Assembly: GCA_007258455.2 (NCBI GenBank)
Contig: VDFB02000003.1
Location: 41,171,986-41,235,985 of the forward strand
Direction: 5' to 3'
Length of the DNA stretch: 64,000 nt
Source of the DNA: Sequoia sempervirens
Lineage: Eukaryota; Streptophyta; Pinopsida; Cupressales; Cupressaceae
The notes beneath the pieces were generated by a model. It worked only from the letters and a program-made list of their open reading frames with translations, searched no databases and had not been told where the DNA came from. Below, one piece after another: positions 33,440 through 46,140 of the stretch. The stretch's first letter is position 1. Every line of letters starts with the position of its first letter. Made by a program: the position numbers and the translations under genes.

Positions 33440-35844
33440 ATGGCAGAACAAGTGCCCCCACAACACATTTCCAACTAGGTTCGCGAGTACCAGAAGCCTC
33501 CAGGCGCAGAACCACCGATATGTGATTCAAAACTTGATTTGGAATTTAACTTTTAAGCACATTTATTGCATTTCAAAATTTGAACTTTGGCGGCATCACT
33601 ATATAATGATTCTATTTTTAGAATCGACTATGCTATTTTGATTTATAGCGACTCATATGTAAATAACAACAAAGTTTTCAATTTGATTTTAGGGTTTTAG
33701 ATTTCAAATCATGACGTAGGTGTAAATAGAAACACACATTGTGATTTGAAATTTAGGATTAGGGTTTTCCAAACTCAAATAGTAACACATGTGTTATTAG
33801 CGACACATATCACGATTTGAAATTTAAATGGTTCTAGCGCCACTATTTAGAATTTGAGCTATAGCGACGCTATTGTGAATAGTGATGCTATTGTCATTTT
33901 GGGGGATAAAAACTCCAAACTTAACCAATTTTTTGTGAATTTTTGACATTGTGCATTTTGTGAGTGTAGGAGGTTATCTAGCCTTTGATGTCCTGTGAGC
34001 ACTGGTCGAATTTTTAATCTAGACTTGGTGATTTGTCTAAGTTGTAACAGAAGCACCTAAGAGAGATTGATTTGTGGTACATTTCCTACTTGCTTATCGT
34101 CTGAACCCATTTGGCAATGATGACAGCGCTATGCGAGCGATGGCATAGCAAGACCTCATATTTCCACTTACCTACCGATGAGGCAACAATAATGTTGGAG
34201 GATGTATGGTGTATTTTACGATTGTTGATACATGGTGAGTGCATGATCTATGATACTGACGTCGTTTATGATGCCTGCCATGAGGTTCTTGAACAAGAGT
34301 CTATTGTCTTGGTCAACTCCCAAATAGACCTTGAGATGTAAAGAGGTTGAGCATCAACCTTCAAATTGATCATTGTGGCAATGATCTCAGGTTTGATTGC
34401 TCTAGATCAACAAAGTAGAGGATTCAATTTGGGATGGGGTCTGGCTTGGCACAAGATGCTCTTCTAGAGGACCCAGTATGCATGGGGGCCAATGATGTTG
34501 GCCTCTCTTCACCATAATATGCATGATTTTGTATATTGTGATGGGAGAGCAATCGGTATAGGGGTCACCCTTCACATTTGGGCCTAGGAGCAAATTGTCA
34601 TAGTCTAACCTATTGTTCATATGGTATATGTGGCGCTGGATGATCCAGTTATTTGGAGATACATGGGTGGCATCCCATTGCAGTACATAGGGCAGCTTGA
34701 CATTCCTTACTGACGTTGAGTGATTGATGATATGATAGTATTCTGATGGTGCCCATGGCTTCAAATGTCAACTTGGTATGATGATGTGTAGCAGTTGTTC
34801 TTTGCTCGACATACCTGATATATGCAAGGTTGAGAGCATACGATTATCAAGAGGTAACTATCTGATAGGGTTGCCAGATAGTTTGGAAAGAGGTAGGATA
34901 GGCCTGATGATGCATACACCACCATTTCTGCTAGGTCATCTTGAGAGACTGCATGGGTGCACATGATCCCAACCCATGAGGTTATAGAGGGCTTCTGACA
35001 GCTAGTTGTTAGGCCATGGTTCTATGATTAGGGACAGGTGGATGCACAAACCACACTTGCTTATGATGCATGGTTCATACCCCATCCTCGATTTATAGAT
35101 CTAGCAAGTATACCTCCATTAGGGAGGTAGAGAGGGAGGGGTGCAGGCAGAGGTAGAGGATAGCCAGATGATGGGCAGGACAGAGGACATGGCAGAGGTT
35201 CAAATGGTAGGGGAAGAGGAGAGGATGGCCAAGATGGCCAACATCATGATGGACAATTCTTGGGTGCACCACCATTGCACCAACAACCTCCTCAACAACC
35301 ACCGATACAACAACAGCCTCCACAGTAGCCACCGTTGAGGCCAAATCCCCATGATGCACAAATACAATAGTTGAAACAGTAGTTGTAGGTGGTTACGGGT
35401 AAGAGAGATTAGGCTCGACAAAAAATATTGGCCATCATTGCTAAGAGGGACCAAGCTCGACAGTAGGTATAGGCATTTACATTTGAGAGGGACCAAGAGT
35501 GTTAGCTCAAACAGACCACTGATATGTAGTTGGTACAAGAGGTCGGGCGACACCAATAGTTGGAGGCCATGATAGTTGCAACTTAGGGAAGGATAGTGTC
35601 TACCTAACTATACAGAGAAGTTGTGACCGAGGTGGCCTATTATCACATGCACTACCACCGAGATGTCCTCGCAATGATTAGACATCTAGATTACTCACAG
35701 AGGAGTGGGGCACATCCTCGGTCTAAGGATCAACCATTAGGGCTAGCTTGCTTGTACATACACTTTTTTATTATGCTTGATTCTTTGTACATATATACAT
35801 TCATGGGCTCCTTTTTTATAACCTCGTGGATATTATACTTTTGA
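33440..35844 (+). pseudogene. Plant mobile domain (PMD) gene, antisense in element E
   Basis: PMD proteins (MAIN-like family, also found in transposons) have a conserved helical domain linked to silencing and genome stability; the biochemical role is unclear. The start MAEQVPPQH at 33440 aligns with the start in F. An intervening stretch at about 33530-33965 has no protein signal and ends in a splice-acceptor-like TGTAG, so an intron is possible. The domain follows with ALCERWHSKTSYFHLPTDEA (about 34126), TIMLEDVWCILRLLIHGE, AWGPMMLASLH (34473) and GIGVTLHIWA. A Gly/Arg-rich stretch (35130-35260), a Gln/Pro-rich run (35280-35350) and a helical-looking tail with AYYHMHYHRDVLAMIRHLDY come last. 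Many TAG codons and frameshifts break it. Confidence 0.8.
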
Positions 35845-36607
35845 TCGATATACTTACACTGATTCAAATATTGTATTATGACAATCACCATTTTTTGATA
35901 AATATATGATACGAATTCAATATGATGTGATGTGTTCTTTTATTTCATGCTTTATGAATGTATGGATGCATTTGATATTGATATGATGTGATATGCTTAT
36001 ATATTATGATCATGGATAGAGGCAATGTAATGAATGAATGTGTTTCCTTTTATTCATGTTTATGCAATATGTGATGATGATTTATGATGTGATGATATGG
36101 ATGTAATGATATGGAATGGATTCAATGTTATATTCTTTTTTCAGTATCTTTTTTTGATATCCCATGGGATGGATGATATGATATGCTTATGTGATGTGTA
36201 TGCAAATGATGTGGATGCATTTCTTTTTATGCATTTTTCTATGTAACTTATGAGATGATGATGTGTGCATATGGATATGGATGCTTATAGTATGATAATG
36301 CAAGATGTATGTATGCTAATGATTTGTGGGTGCAGGATAGATGCATGATGATGTCTTTATTGACTATCATGATACCAAGTTATCACAAAGAGAAGATAGG
36401 AGCAAGATGATTGACCATTGATTTTGATGATTGATTCAAAAAGGTCCAACAAGTCTATGATCCACTGAGAATTTATTAGAAATAGTGATGAGGAATGCAT
36501 GATGATGATGATTTGTTCATATCTGGGATTGGGATTTTCTGTCATTCCTTATTGTTTGACATAACACATAGACATGATGCATCAAGGTATTCATAACCAG
36601 GATGACA
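35845..36607. repeat. Low-complexity ATG/GAT-rich segment downstream of PMD gene, element E
   Basis: About 750 bp of irregular GATGTGATATG-type strings with no clean period. An equivalent segment follows the PMD copy in F (46200-46870). No gene is visible. Confidence 0.7.
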
Positions 36608-38427
36608 TTGTAATTCCCACTTAATTTAATATTGAATTAGTCAAAATTAATGAAAAATAATAATAAACAAGAGGGAATTTTATCAAATAATAATTTATAA
36701 AGTTCAAATTTAGAAAGTAGTTTTATACAAATTAATGCATCTGCAAATATAAGATATAATTTTTTTATGTAATTCTTCACATTCACAAAGAGATTCATAA
36801 ACATCTTTTCACAAGATGGAAAGTTTTTCCTTTGCTCCATAATCTCGCTTGGTCTACAAACTTGTTTCTACAAAACTAAATGTAGATATTAGTTCCAAAA
36901 AATCCATCAAATACATATAAAATAATAATATACTAGCTTAAGGCCCTAAGGGCCAACCTAAAGTCTCAGGGGCTCATCCTTCATGGCCTTACCTATGTAC
37001 ACTTAGCATAGAAACTTCATAGTTTAGGAAACTACTCTTGCAACCATAAGGTTGACTTAGATTCAATAACTCATAAGAAGTTTGGTTCATTCCATAATAT
37101 TTTCTAGAGTATCATTAAAGTTCTAGAGAGTATGTGCAATATTTATATTTACAAGTAATCCCTACAGGGGTAAAATAAGGAAGTTATAACAACAACAAAA
37201 ACATTCCATTCATTCTCTATCTCAACACATCATATAAAATGAAGAAAATAGATAATATTTTTACTCAACTTTTAAAGATACATGCAAGATCGCAAGAAGG
37301 CATCACACATGCAAAAATCAAAGATGCGTCATAAAATAACATATATACCCATACATCATCTAATTTGTAATCACATATATACAATGAACACCCAACTCAA
37401 CCAATGATAAAATAGATAAACTTTATCTTGGATGCAATTTCATACAATTTAGACAATACCATAGAGATTAGATTTGTTATTTCTCTTCAAAAAAAATAAG
37501 GTTCCAAAAATAAATGTTTTAACCTGGACAAATATTATCCTACGAAGAATTCAAGCATCAAAAATAGGTTTAGAGAGAAAAAGTCAAGGATTTGTAGATT
37601 GAATAGCAACAACAAAGAGGGTGTAGGAATGGCCATCACTAATTGATACACATCTCTAAATTGACAAACTGGGTAGTGCTAATTTTTGGATATGTTTTTC
37701 ATAATTAAGGGTTGAACCTTATATAAAAAATGTTAGAAAAACCTAGTTCGTAGAAATAAAGTTACTACCGACAACAAATCGTTTTATGAGAGATGAGATG
37801 GTAGGAAATAGACGATCACTAAACATTACATATCTCCATAACAAAAAATTGGGTATAGCTTATTTTCGAATATGTTTGAAGTAATTAGGTTAAAAATCTT
37901 ATATAATTTTTTTAGAGAAACCTAGTTTGTAGAAATAAATTTATGGCCGATGCAACATACTAGGGTTTAGAATCTCCAAACTGGTTATATTAACATCCCG
38001 ACAAGTGATTGGAGATTGGTTTCAAGAAAGTGATCCCTAAGGATAAAAATGAACAAAATATGCAGAACAAAATTCTTAAAGCTTTCATATAACAAAAATC
38101 AATTACATACCCATAATATTATTGTTATTCAATCCTCACCAAATTTTTTTAGCTTGCATCCATTTTCCTCAAGTCTTTTCTTTCTTGTTGTTTGATTTTT
38201 CCTTCAAATTATTCTTATTTTGCAATCACTTTTCTAAATTCAAAATAGATTATTATAAGAATCTATTATCCATATTTATAATAAAGGAAAAATAATAATT
38301 ACTTATAAGGATCAATAATTGTTGCAAGCATCATAATTGTATAATCATATATCATCACACACACACACATATTAAATTGAAGACTTACAATAATCATGTT
38401 GCTAGTAAATAATATTTAGTGTTGTAA
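36608..38427. mobile_element. Unclassified 1.8-kb insertion in element E
   Basis: Element F lacks this stretch: the sequence left of 36613 and right of 38422 is contiguous in F at about 46955. TTGTAA occurs at both edges (36608-36613 and 38422-38427) as a likely target duplication. The insert has no clear TG...CA, no convincing inverted termini and no coding potential. It contains one copy of the conserved 3' module (about 36937-37025), on the same strand as in E, and a 178-bp direct duplication. A retroelement fragment or solo LTR of an unknown family is possible. Confidence 0.6.
37634..37960. repeat. Direct duplication of about 178 bp inside the insertion
   Basis: 37634-37785 and 37812-37960 share GATCACTAA-like, ACATATCTCC-like, TTGGGTA-GC and AGAAAAACCTAGTT-GTAGAAATAAA blocks. 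Confidence 0.7.
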
Positions 38428-40289
38428 CTAGTGTGATGGACTTTGACTCTGCAAACAAATAGAATAGTCTAGTTCACAACTTGACATACGAAAACTTCGT
38501 TGGAATGTAAGTTAGAAGTTTTAGAATATATTGGACCAAAACATATGCAATAGTCAACAATGTACTCCAAACAACTTTCCTACACACAACTAAGCAAGTA
38601 TGCGCCAAAATTATTTTACAAGAATACCCACAAACACAACAAACAAAAGATAATGGTTGATGCCTCATTCCTTTCTCTCTAAATCATTGAGACATTGTCA
38701 AGAAGTCCTCATAATGGGTCATTAAGATAAATCATAAGAAAAGATCAAAGATAAACAGTTAGTGCTATCCATATTTCTTACCAGTTTAATATAGCTAAGG
38801 TGATTTATGATGTTGATGTCCATTGCAAGAAGGATGCATCCTAGGACATGTTGATTAGATGTTTTGATTAGGATTAGGTGTGTGATAATCTGTTGATACA
38901 AACTTCACTAACTCGTTCACCTATGATCTAGACTTTAGATTTTGACACTTAAGTTCTCACTATACGACTTGCGATACTTTTTTTTATTTGTTTTGCCAAG
39001 GGTTGAAGGTGATGATTGATTTATTATAGATGGAGGTTTATTACAGGTGAAAGCAAAATGGGATGGATAGTTCGTTGGATTTTTCTAGAATATTTCAATG
39101 TTTTTAGTATTTTGAAAATGTTTTGAGGTTGTTTTTGATCTTTTTCAAAGTTTCATGTGGATGTTTTGGTTTTCAATTATTTTGAGGTTGTTTAGGGTTT
39201 TTTCTAAGATATTTGATGCTATTTAGGTCTTTTGAATTTTTTCTAATGTTTTCATGTTTTTTGTTATTTAAATGTTTTGGAGTTTTCTAATATTTTGAAT
39301 GTTTTGGAATTTTTTGAGATTTTACAAATTTTTAAGGCGTTTTCGATATTTGGTTGTTTAGGGATTTTCTAAGATTTTTGACCAAGAACCTAACCTAAAA
39401 GACCTATCCCAGGGGCCTTAGGGGCTAATCAAAGATAAGCCTTCCCTACTTTATACACGTAGAGACCACATAGTTCGATTGACTCGACTTATTGAAGATA
39501 AGATATGGACAGTTGATGGATTGCCAATTTATTATGACACACTCCTAAAGTACTAACCTAGGGTGTCTCGGGGGCACATCCATGATGGCCTTTCCTACAT
39601 TCAAGCTTAGAGACAACGACAAGGTTTCTTTTTTGGATTTTTTGATATTTGACCTTTTTAGAGATTTTTGATGTGTTTTGGATGTTTTGGATTTTGCCTT
39701 TACAATTTTTGATTTGTTTTGGATTTTCAGCTATACAAGATTTTGCAAATGTTTTTGGATTTTCTAATGAATATTTTATGAATTTTTTTGAGATTTTTTT
39801 ATGAGATTTTATGAATGTTTTTGATGTTTTTGATGAGATTCCCAATAACCTTAAGATATACAAGAACTTGATCTTATCCATAATGAATTTCCCCCAATAT
39901 TTATCCGGTATACTACCTTGATATAGGTAGGATAATCTGACCTTAGGAATATTCCAAGTAGTACTAAGGGGATACGATACTTCACAATATCAAGCTATGT
40001 TGTAGATGCAGATGGATGATGGAATAAATAGGATGCATGATGCGATGGATGGATGTGATACAAAAAATGATAGGACAAAAGAGCCAAAGAATAGATAGAG
40101 GTACTTTATTTACACAAGGCACCTGTTTGCCAAGTTTTCACCAAGGTACTTGCCCAAAGTGCCACCAAAGTGGTTTTCACTAAAGGACGATTATTTTTCT
40201 TTACTATTTTTAATCTTTTTTCTCTTTTTTTTTGGATTTTGATCTTTTTTTTGTATTTTCAGATTTACACCCTTCAAGTCTACGCATAA
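38428..40289. other. Element E 3' noncoding region between integrase and insertion
   Basis: No gene. It includes two copies of the conserved module (39386-39488 and 39552-39618) and T-rich tracts of short GATTTTTTGAATGTTTTGG-like repeats at 39080-39380 and 39630-39835. The reverse-strand open stretch at 39558-39881 only reads this low-complexity DNA. Confidence 0.6.
39386..39618 (-). repeat. Conserved 3' module, two copies (element E)
   Basis: Copy one has ACCTAACCT, AGGGGCCTTAGGGGCT, AGAGACCACATAGTT. Copy two has CTAACCTAGG, GTCTCGGGGGC and ATGGCCTTTCCTAC. Confidence 0.65.
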
Positions 40290-41310
40290 ATTTTTTTAAG
40301 ATGTAATTTGTTGGTTGGTTCCTGCAAGGGTTCACCTTTAGGTGTTGACAATTGATATGCTCCTAATCCATAACTTGCTATAATGATAAAGGGACCCAAC
40401 CAGTTAGGCTCAAATTTTATTTTACTATCTTGATCTGGAAGATTCTTCTAATTATGCTTTAGGACAAGATCCCTTACTTGGAAAGACCAATTCTTGATCT
40501 TCTTGTTATAGCTCCATTTCATTCAGTTTTGATATACTCTTCATCAGTGATTAGGTTTTGTAGTGACACTTGTAGTGATGGAAGCTCGACTTCAATAGGT
40601 AGGATGGCTTTTGATTTGTAGACCAAGGAGAATAGGGTTGCGCCTATAGGTGTGTGAATACTGATCTGATAGGCCAAGAGGGAAAGATTCAATTGTAGAT
40701 GTCAGTCATGGCCAACTTCATTGACCATTTTCTTTAGGATTTTTAGGATGGTCTTGTTTGTAGCCTCAACTTGACTATTGCCCTAGGGGTAAAATGGGGT
40801 AGAAAATCAGTGTTGGATGTTGAGTCTTTAACATATCTCTTTCACATCCTAGTTCTTGAAGGGTGTTCAATTGTCTAAGATAAGGGTTTGTGAAACACCA
40901 TAATGACAGATGAGATAATTCAGGATAAACTTAGCAATTTTCCTTCTCGTTATGTAGGTCATAAGAGTGGATTTGACCCACTTAGTAAAGTACTCCATGG
41001 CCATTATGATAAACTTGTGGCCATTAGATGAAGTGGGGATAATTTTTCCTATAAGGTCAATCCCCCACTACAAGAAAGGCTAAGGTGAGATCATTGGTTG
41101 CAACTCTTGAGATGGAGTATGAATTAGATCTCCATGTTGTTGAGACTGGACACACTTTTACACATACTGATGGGCTTCTCTTTCCATGGTTGGCCAGTAG
41201 TACCCCTTAACAATTTCTTAGCTAAATTCATACCACTAGAATGGGAATCACATATTCTATTGTGTACTTTTGTTAAAGTGGTCAAGGCTTCCTCCTGGTT
41301 AATACATTGT
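40290..41310 (-). pseudogene. Element E integrase
   Basis: On the minus strand the zinc-finger area is around 41100-41230 (GYYWPTMEREAHQY; the CxxC pair is damaged). The catalytic core follows with PTSSNGHKFIIMAMEYFTKW at about 41036-40977. The second Asp is in LILDN, and the Glu is in SQVEATNKTI near 40780. The C-terminal part, with IHTPIGATLFSLVYKS, LPIEVELPSLQ and a final segment to about 40290, ends the polyprotein. Stops are frequent. No chromodomain is seen. Confidence 0.8.
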
Positions 41311-41479
41311 AGTTATGTCCCCTTGATGCTTCGTCAGTATAAGGTATCACCTAATATCATGAATTAGGATGCCTTCTTAACAAAGGTCTTTTTAAGGTTT
41401 GAGGTGATATCGGATGGGAAGTTTCCTTTGCTTAGGTAGGTAAAGATGTCATAGTACCATGGGGATTCAAGACCAACAA

Positions 41480-41960
41480 TGATACACACAAATTCAGATT
41501 TTGGGATTTCGAAAGTTGGTACGAGAAGTTGTTCTTCCAAGAATTCACATCACAAGACATTGTGCGACAATGTCTAACAATGATCTGATTGTTGCCATAA
41601 CATTTGTTGCTCGGTTATTCGTGCAAGGAATTTTCTCAAAGGTTATGTCTATGAAAAGGTCCTTGAGATTCTCTACCATCTTCTTGTAAGGAGTAAACTT
41701 GTTGTCCTTAGTTTGGCAGTCATCATTGACTTGGTTGATAACCAGCTGTGAGTCTCCATAAACTTTCATCTCTTGTTTCTACCATTCAATTGCTATCCTT
41801 AGACCTGTGATTAGGGTTTCACACTCAAAAGTGTTGTTAGTACAAGGAAATGATAGTCTGTATGATTTTGAGATGTAATCTCCTTGAGGAGTGTTGAAAA
41901 GAATACCCTCTCTTGACCTATGTTGGGTAAATGATCCATCAAATTACATCTTCCACTAAC
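41480..41960 (-). pseudogene. Element E second RNase H and linker
   Basis: The open stretch 41769-41545 reads MKVYGDSQLVINQVNDDCQ, then ITFEKIPCTNNRATNVMATI, the C-terminal half of the domain. The final Asp of the family (RADN) has become RATN, a loss of an active-site residue. The upstream half is in broken frames. Confidence 0.78.
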
Positions 41961-42459
41961 TTGCTATATTGACAAGAAATATTGATTCATTAGGGAATTT
42001 AGATACAATGGATTCTTTGCATAGATATGTTCCTCTGCTAGTTGGTCTATGATTACTTGTCCTTTGATTGCCTTGTGCTCCACATACTCTATGTAAAATT
42101 TAGTTAAGATCATTAACCAGTTGGTCATTCACCTAGTGAGAGTTGCTTTGGATAACAGGTATTTCAATGGGTCGATCTTCACAATGAGTTTGATTTGATG
42201 TGACAACATGTAGTGTCTAAATTATTTTGAAGCAAAAACCAATGCTAAACATGATTTCTCAATGGATGAATAGTTCATTTCATATCCCACTAAGGTCCTA
42301 CTTATGTAGTAGATAGCCCTTTATTTTCCATTTTCATCATGTTGTGCCAAAAGAGCACCTAGTGTTATTGATGTTGTTGAGATATCCAGGATCAATGATT
42401 TGTTCGGTATTGGTGGCATAAGCATTGGAGATGTCAATAGATAGCCCTTGATATGCTAG
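41961..42459 (-). pseudogene. Element E RNase H, part left of element F
   Basis: From the insertion point of F downwards the minus strand reads IKGYLLTSPMLMPP, TLGALLAQHDENGK, EMNYSSIEKSCLALV and DPLKYLLSKATL. The start of the domain is 16.8 kb away at 59248. Confidence 0.8.
42455..42459. other. Element F target-site duplication, left copy
   Basis: GCTAG here and ACTAG at 59243-59247, differing at one base. Confidence 0.6.
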
Positions 42460-43652
42460 TGTGAGTTTCTAATCTACAATCAACTAACAAGAGACAAAAA
42501 ATAAGTGTTAATCATGTTAGAAAACCAAATAAAACACTCCCTGTGAGATTCTTTAACCAAATCAAATAGAAACATGAAAATAAGAGCAAACTAACTAAAA
42601 ATAACATGAAATCATATTGAAGTAGCTAAACCTCCATCTCATAGGGGGAGTGGTGCTCATTTTATGTGGAAAGAATCCCTTTCCCAACCCCTTTGATAAG
42701 CTTTGATGATTGAAGATGATTCCAAATATGGAATTGATGCTAAATGATGAAACTATGCTCAAAAGTGATGAAAATGGTGGTAGTGAGTTGAAATTCCTAT
42801 AGTAAGAATGTTTGAAGTTGTGGATCCAGATTGTGAAGAGAATGTTTCAATTTATAGAACTCAAGGGTTTAAGAATTAGAGAAATTGGTGAATGTGGGAT
42901 AAAATGGGAGCCAATGAGAATGTGACACTTGTCGCAATTCTATTGGAGGAAGGTGGAGCACATTTTGGAAAATGTGTTGAGGAAAGGGAGATGTAAGAGG
43001 AATAAATGAGAATGTAAGAGGATTTGAAAAGTTGTAAGAAGAATTGAATGAATGTGGTTGGAGATTAGAAAGAATGTAAGCGAAGTTATTGAAGATGCAA
43101 GAGGAGTTATTGAGGATGTGAAAGGTTTTTGAAACCTTTAGAGGGAAATTGAATGTGAGGTGGTTGAGAGGAATATTCCTTAGAATATATCATTGTGAGG
43201 ATAAATAGAGGAATTAGTTAATTAAAATAAATTAATTTCATGTGCAACCTGGTTAGTTGACCATGGGTTGATTTAACTCTTGAGGAGTTAAAAGCTGAAG
43301 GATTTATTAATGTTGATTAGAAAGAGATTTGTGATTAATTAATTTAGGATTAATTAATTTGAATGGGTTAAGGGATTGTGACATTTGATTTGATTTATTT
43401 AATCAAATGAGAGGAGTTAGGGGGATTTGATTAAATTATTTGATTTAATTAAATATGATGAATATTAGTTAGAAGAAGGGTGAATTAATCCAATAAATTT
43501 AATTATTTGATTAATAGTTGAATTTGTTTAATTTAACTAAATAATGTTGATTATTTAATTAATTGATTAGTTTGAGGTGATTTAGGAAGAAATGGTGTTA
43601 GTTAATCATAAACAAATGTATAGTATCAATTAGGACTTTTTAAGTGTCTACA
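42460..43652 (-). repeat. Element F 3' LTR
   Basis: From TGTGAGTTTC to GTGTCTACA on the plus strand, 1193 bp. It is about 88-90% identical by eye to 58086-59242 over the first 200 bases. Its inner part is rich in TTAATTAA-like strings. Confidence 0.92.
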
Positions 43653-43666
43653 TTTTGCCCCTCCTT
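43653..43666 (-). other. Element F polypurine tract
   Basis: AAGGAGGGGCAAAA on the minus strand, just before TGTAGACACT. Confidence 0.78.
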
Positions 43667-43980
43667 GAAGCGAGGTACCTATTGTGTTGGTTCAAAGAAT
43701 AACATTGCCATGATCCTAATTTTTTGAATGCCCCACTGTTGCCCCAACGAAAAGAATTACGTTGTTGCACTGCCCCCTCGAGAGATTAGACAAAAATTGC
43801 AAAATTTGGGTTGAGCTCGCGAAAAAGGTTCAACAAGGATCTAAGCGCAAAAAACATCCCATGGGATGTGAAAAAAAGCTTACCGCAATGAGAACAGGTC
43901 AAAACGGGCTTCATTTGGAAAAAAAATGGATTAATGGGTTCAAAAACCCTAAAAAATACCATAAAACCCTAATCAAATTT

Positions 43981-43991
43981 GCATAAATAGG
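43981..43991 (+). promoter_or_regulatory. TATA-like box upstream of element F PMD gene
   Basis: GCATAAATAGG, identical to the copy in element E. The shared block GGAAGGGTCA follows in both copies. Confidence 0.55.
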
Positions 43992-44070
43992 GTTGGAAGG
44001 GTCATTTTCAAATCATTTACACACCTAACCTTCTAGAATTTTGGGGATTTTACTCTGAGGTACTGACAGA

Positions 44071-46140
44071 ATGGTTGCTCACGTGCTCCCTAGACACCAG
44101 ATGGATCAAGTTCGAAAGTTCCAGCGGCCTCAGGATGTAGGACCCCTAATACACCTTTTGAAAAATTTCTCGTTTTACACATTTTTGATGCATTTATTAG
44201 GGTCCAAGTAGGTCAGTCAAAATCAGTCCTGTAGGGCATTGCATTTGTTATGGCTAGCGTCACTTTTGTCAATGCTAGCCTATGTTTGCAATAGTGTCAC
44301 ATAGTGTTGGAGGGTCCTAGAGTTGTGCAAAATTTGTTGACTCGCCTGTGCATGATGGCACCATGTGGTCTTCTGAGCAAGGCATTTATCCAATGCTGCA
44401 CTATTTTTCCTGGGCTCGATTAGATTTAGACACATGGCCTAGATGCCCGAGGTGAGGACACATTTAGCTATGATGATGACACTGGTGGAGAGATGGCAGA
44501 GCGAGACTTCATTGTTCCATTTACTGACTAGTGAGGCCATTGTGACCTTGGAGGATGTATGGAAGATCATACGGATCCCCATACATGGTGAGCATATTAT
44601 ATACGATGTGGAGGCTGGTAGTGATTCCATTTTCTAGTTGTTTGGCATCGACAAGTACATGATAGATAGTAGGCAAATCAACCTTGTTTGATATGAGGGG
44701 ATTGCCCCTGATTTGACCCTTTTTTGTCAGAGCAATGATCTTGGGAGTCCTCATTCCTGACCAGTGATCCAGAGGTTGCAGTGTTGGATGGGGTGTTGTT
44801 TGGTCCCGAATGATGGAGGAGATGCCTGGGGGCCAGTCATCTTGGATGCTTTATATCATGATATGCACCAGGTTGTGTACTACGAGGCCTATAGCGTTGG
44901 AGTGGGAGTTACACATCTTCATGTTTGGGCGTATGAGCATATAGCAATCCTGAGGCCCACCATTGCAGATGTTTAGATAGACCACAATGATCCTACATTC
45001 TACAAATATGGAGGCATGACCACATTACACTATAAAGGTATTATAGGTATATCGCACTAGAGGTGAGTCATTGATGAGATGACAGTGTTCTGATGGAGAC
45101 CTTGGCTCCATTTCCATAGATGATAGGATGACGATGCCCAAATTTTCTATTACCACTAGACTAGATACATGCAGGGGCAGGAGCATCATATAATAGAGTG
45201 GTAGCTTCTAGATAGGGTTGCTTGTCAATTTGGAGAGGTGCAGGATGCACCTGATGATGCACAGAGAACCATTTTTGCATGGAGATCACAAGAGACAATG
45301 TGGGGGCAGTGGATCTAGCCCCAATAGTCTGTTGATGATTTCAAGTAGTTAGTGATGATGTCGTTGGTGTACTTTGATGGTCCCGCAAATGCAGGCACTA
45401 CACAAGCATAAGTTACATATTGGTAGGCCCATGCCCTGATCAGATTGACATTACCAATGGTGCCAGCGGTAGATAGAGGATGGGTCAAAGAACCTTGGAT
45501 TGGGTAGGTGCCACAATAGCCAGATCATTAGCTATAGGATGGACAAGGTAGATGTGTGAAGCATGATGGTCAGGTACCACCATTGGTGTAGTCCATTGGT
45601 CAGAGGGAACCACAACATTAGCTATAGTAGTAGCCACAACAGGCACAGTCGAGTCCCGATGCTAGAGACGGATAAATAGGAGCACTATAGGCATAGATAT
45701 AGGTGTTGATAGGGTAGGTACAATAGGAACAAGCCCAAAGACAAACCCTAATCTAGGAGAGCTCAATCAGGTGAGATAGGAGGTGGCACAAGAGTGCTAG
45801 ATGAGGCAAGATGTTAATCTTGGTCTAGCCCTAGAGATAGGATGGAGACAACCGCTAGAGGTCATAGTGCAATAGGCATAGGGATAGGCTATGACTATGG
45901 TAGAGATGTATGGGCAAGTGATGCAAGAGGCATCATACTACAAGACATTATATTATAGAGTTGTGGTACAATAGTGATGAGAGCCAAATTTCTCCCATAT
46001 TAGCCAGGTTGATTTGAGGACTCGTGCAGGGACATTAGGTAGACCATCAAGGTCGCATCACCAAAGTTGAGGTAACCACCATAGTGACAGACAAAGCAAG
46101 GGAAGCTTCGGTCATTGATAGTGCACTAGGCACGTTTTTT
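44071..46140 (+). pseudogene. Plant mobile domain (PMD) gene, antisense in element F
   Basis: The start MVAHVLPRHQMDQVRKFQRP aligns with the start at 33440. A shorter gap without protein signal (about 44160-44440) replaces E's longer one. The domain then reads MMMTLVERWQSETSLFHLL (about 44470), AIVTLEDVWKIIRIPIHGE, DAWGPVILDALYHDMHQVVY (44823) and GVGVTHLHVWAYE. Beyond about 45000 it continues in broken frames full of TAG to about 46140. The tail has Gln/Arg-rich helical stretches with REQAQRQTLI-like sequence rather than E's Gly-rich one. It is on the strand opposite to gag-pol. Confidence 0.8.

Noticed and set aside
36618..38421. CACTA transposon, from CACTTAATTTAATATT at the left and a CACTAAATATT reverse complement at the right
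   Set aside because: The inverted ends match poorly, there is no 3-bp target duplication at those points, and no transposase; the TTGTAA pair fits the empty site in F better.
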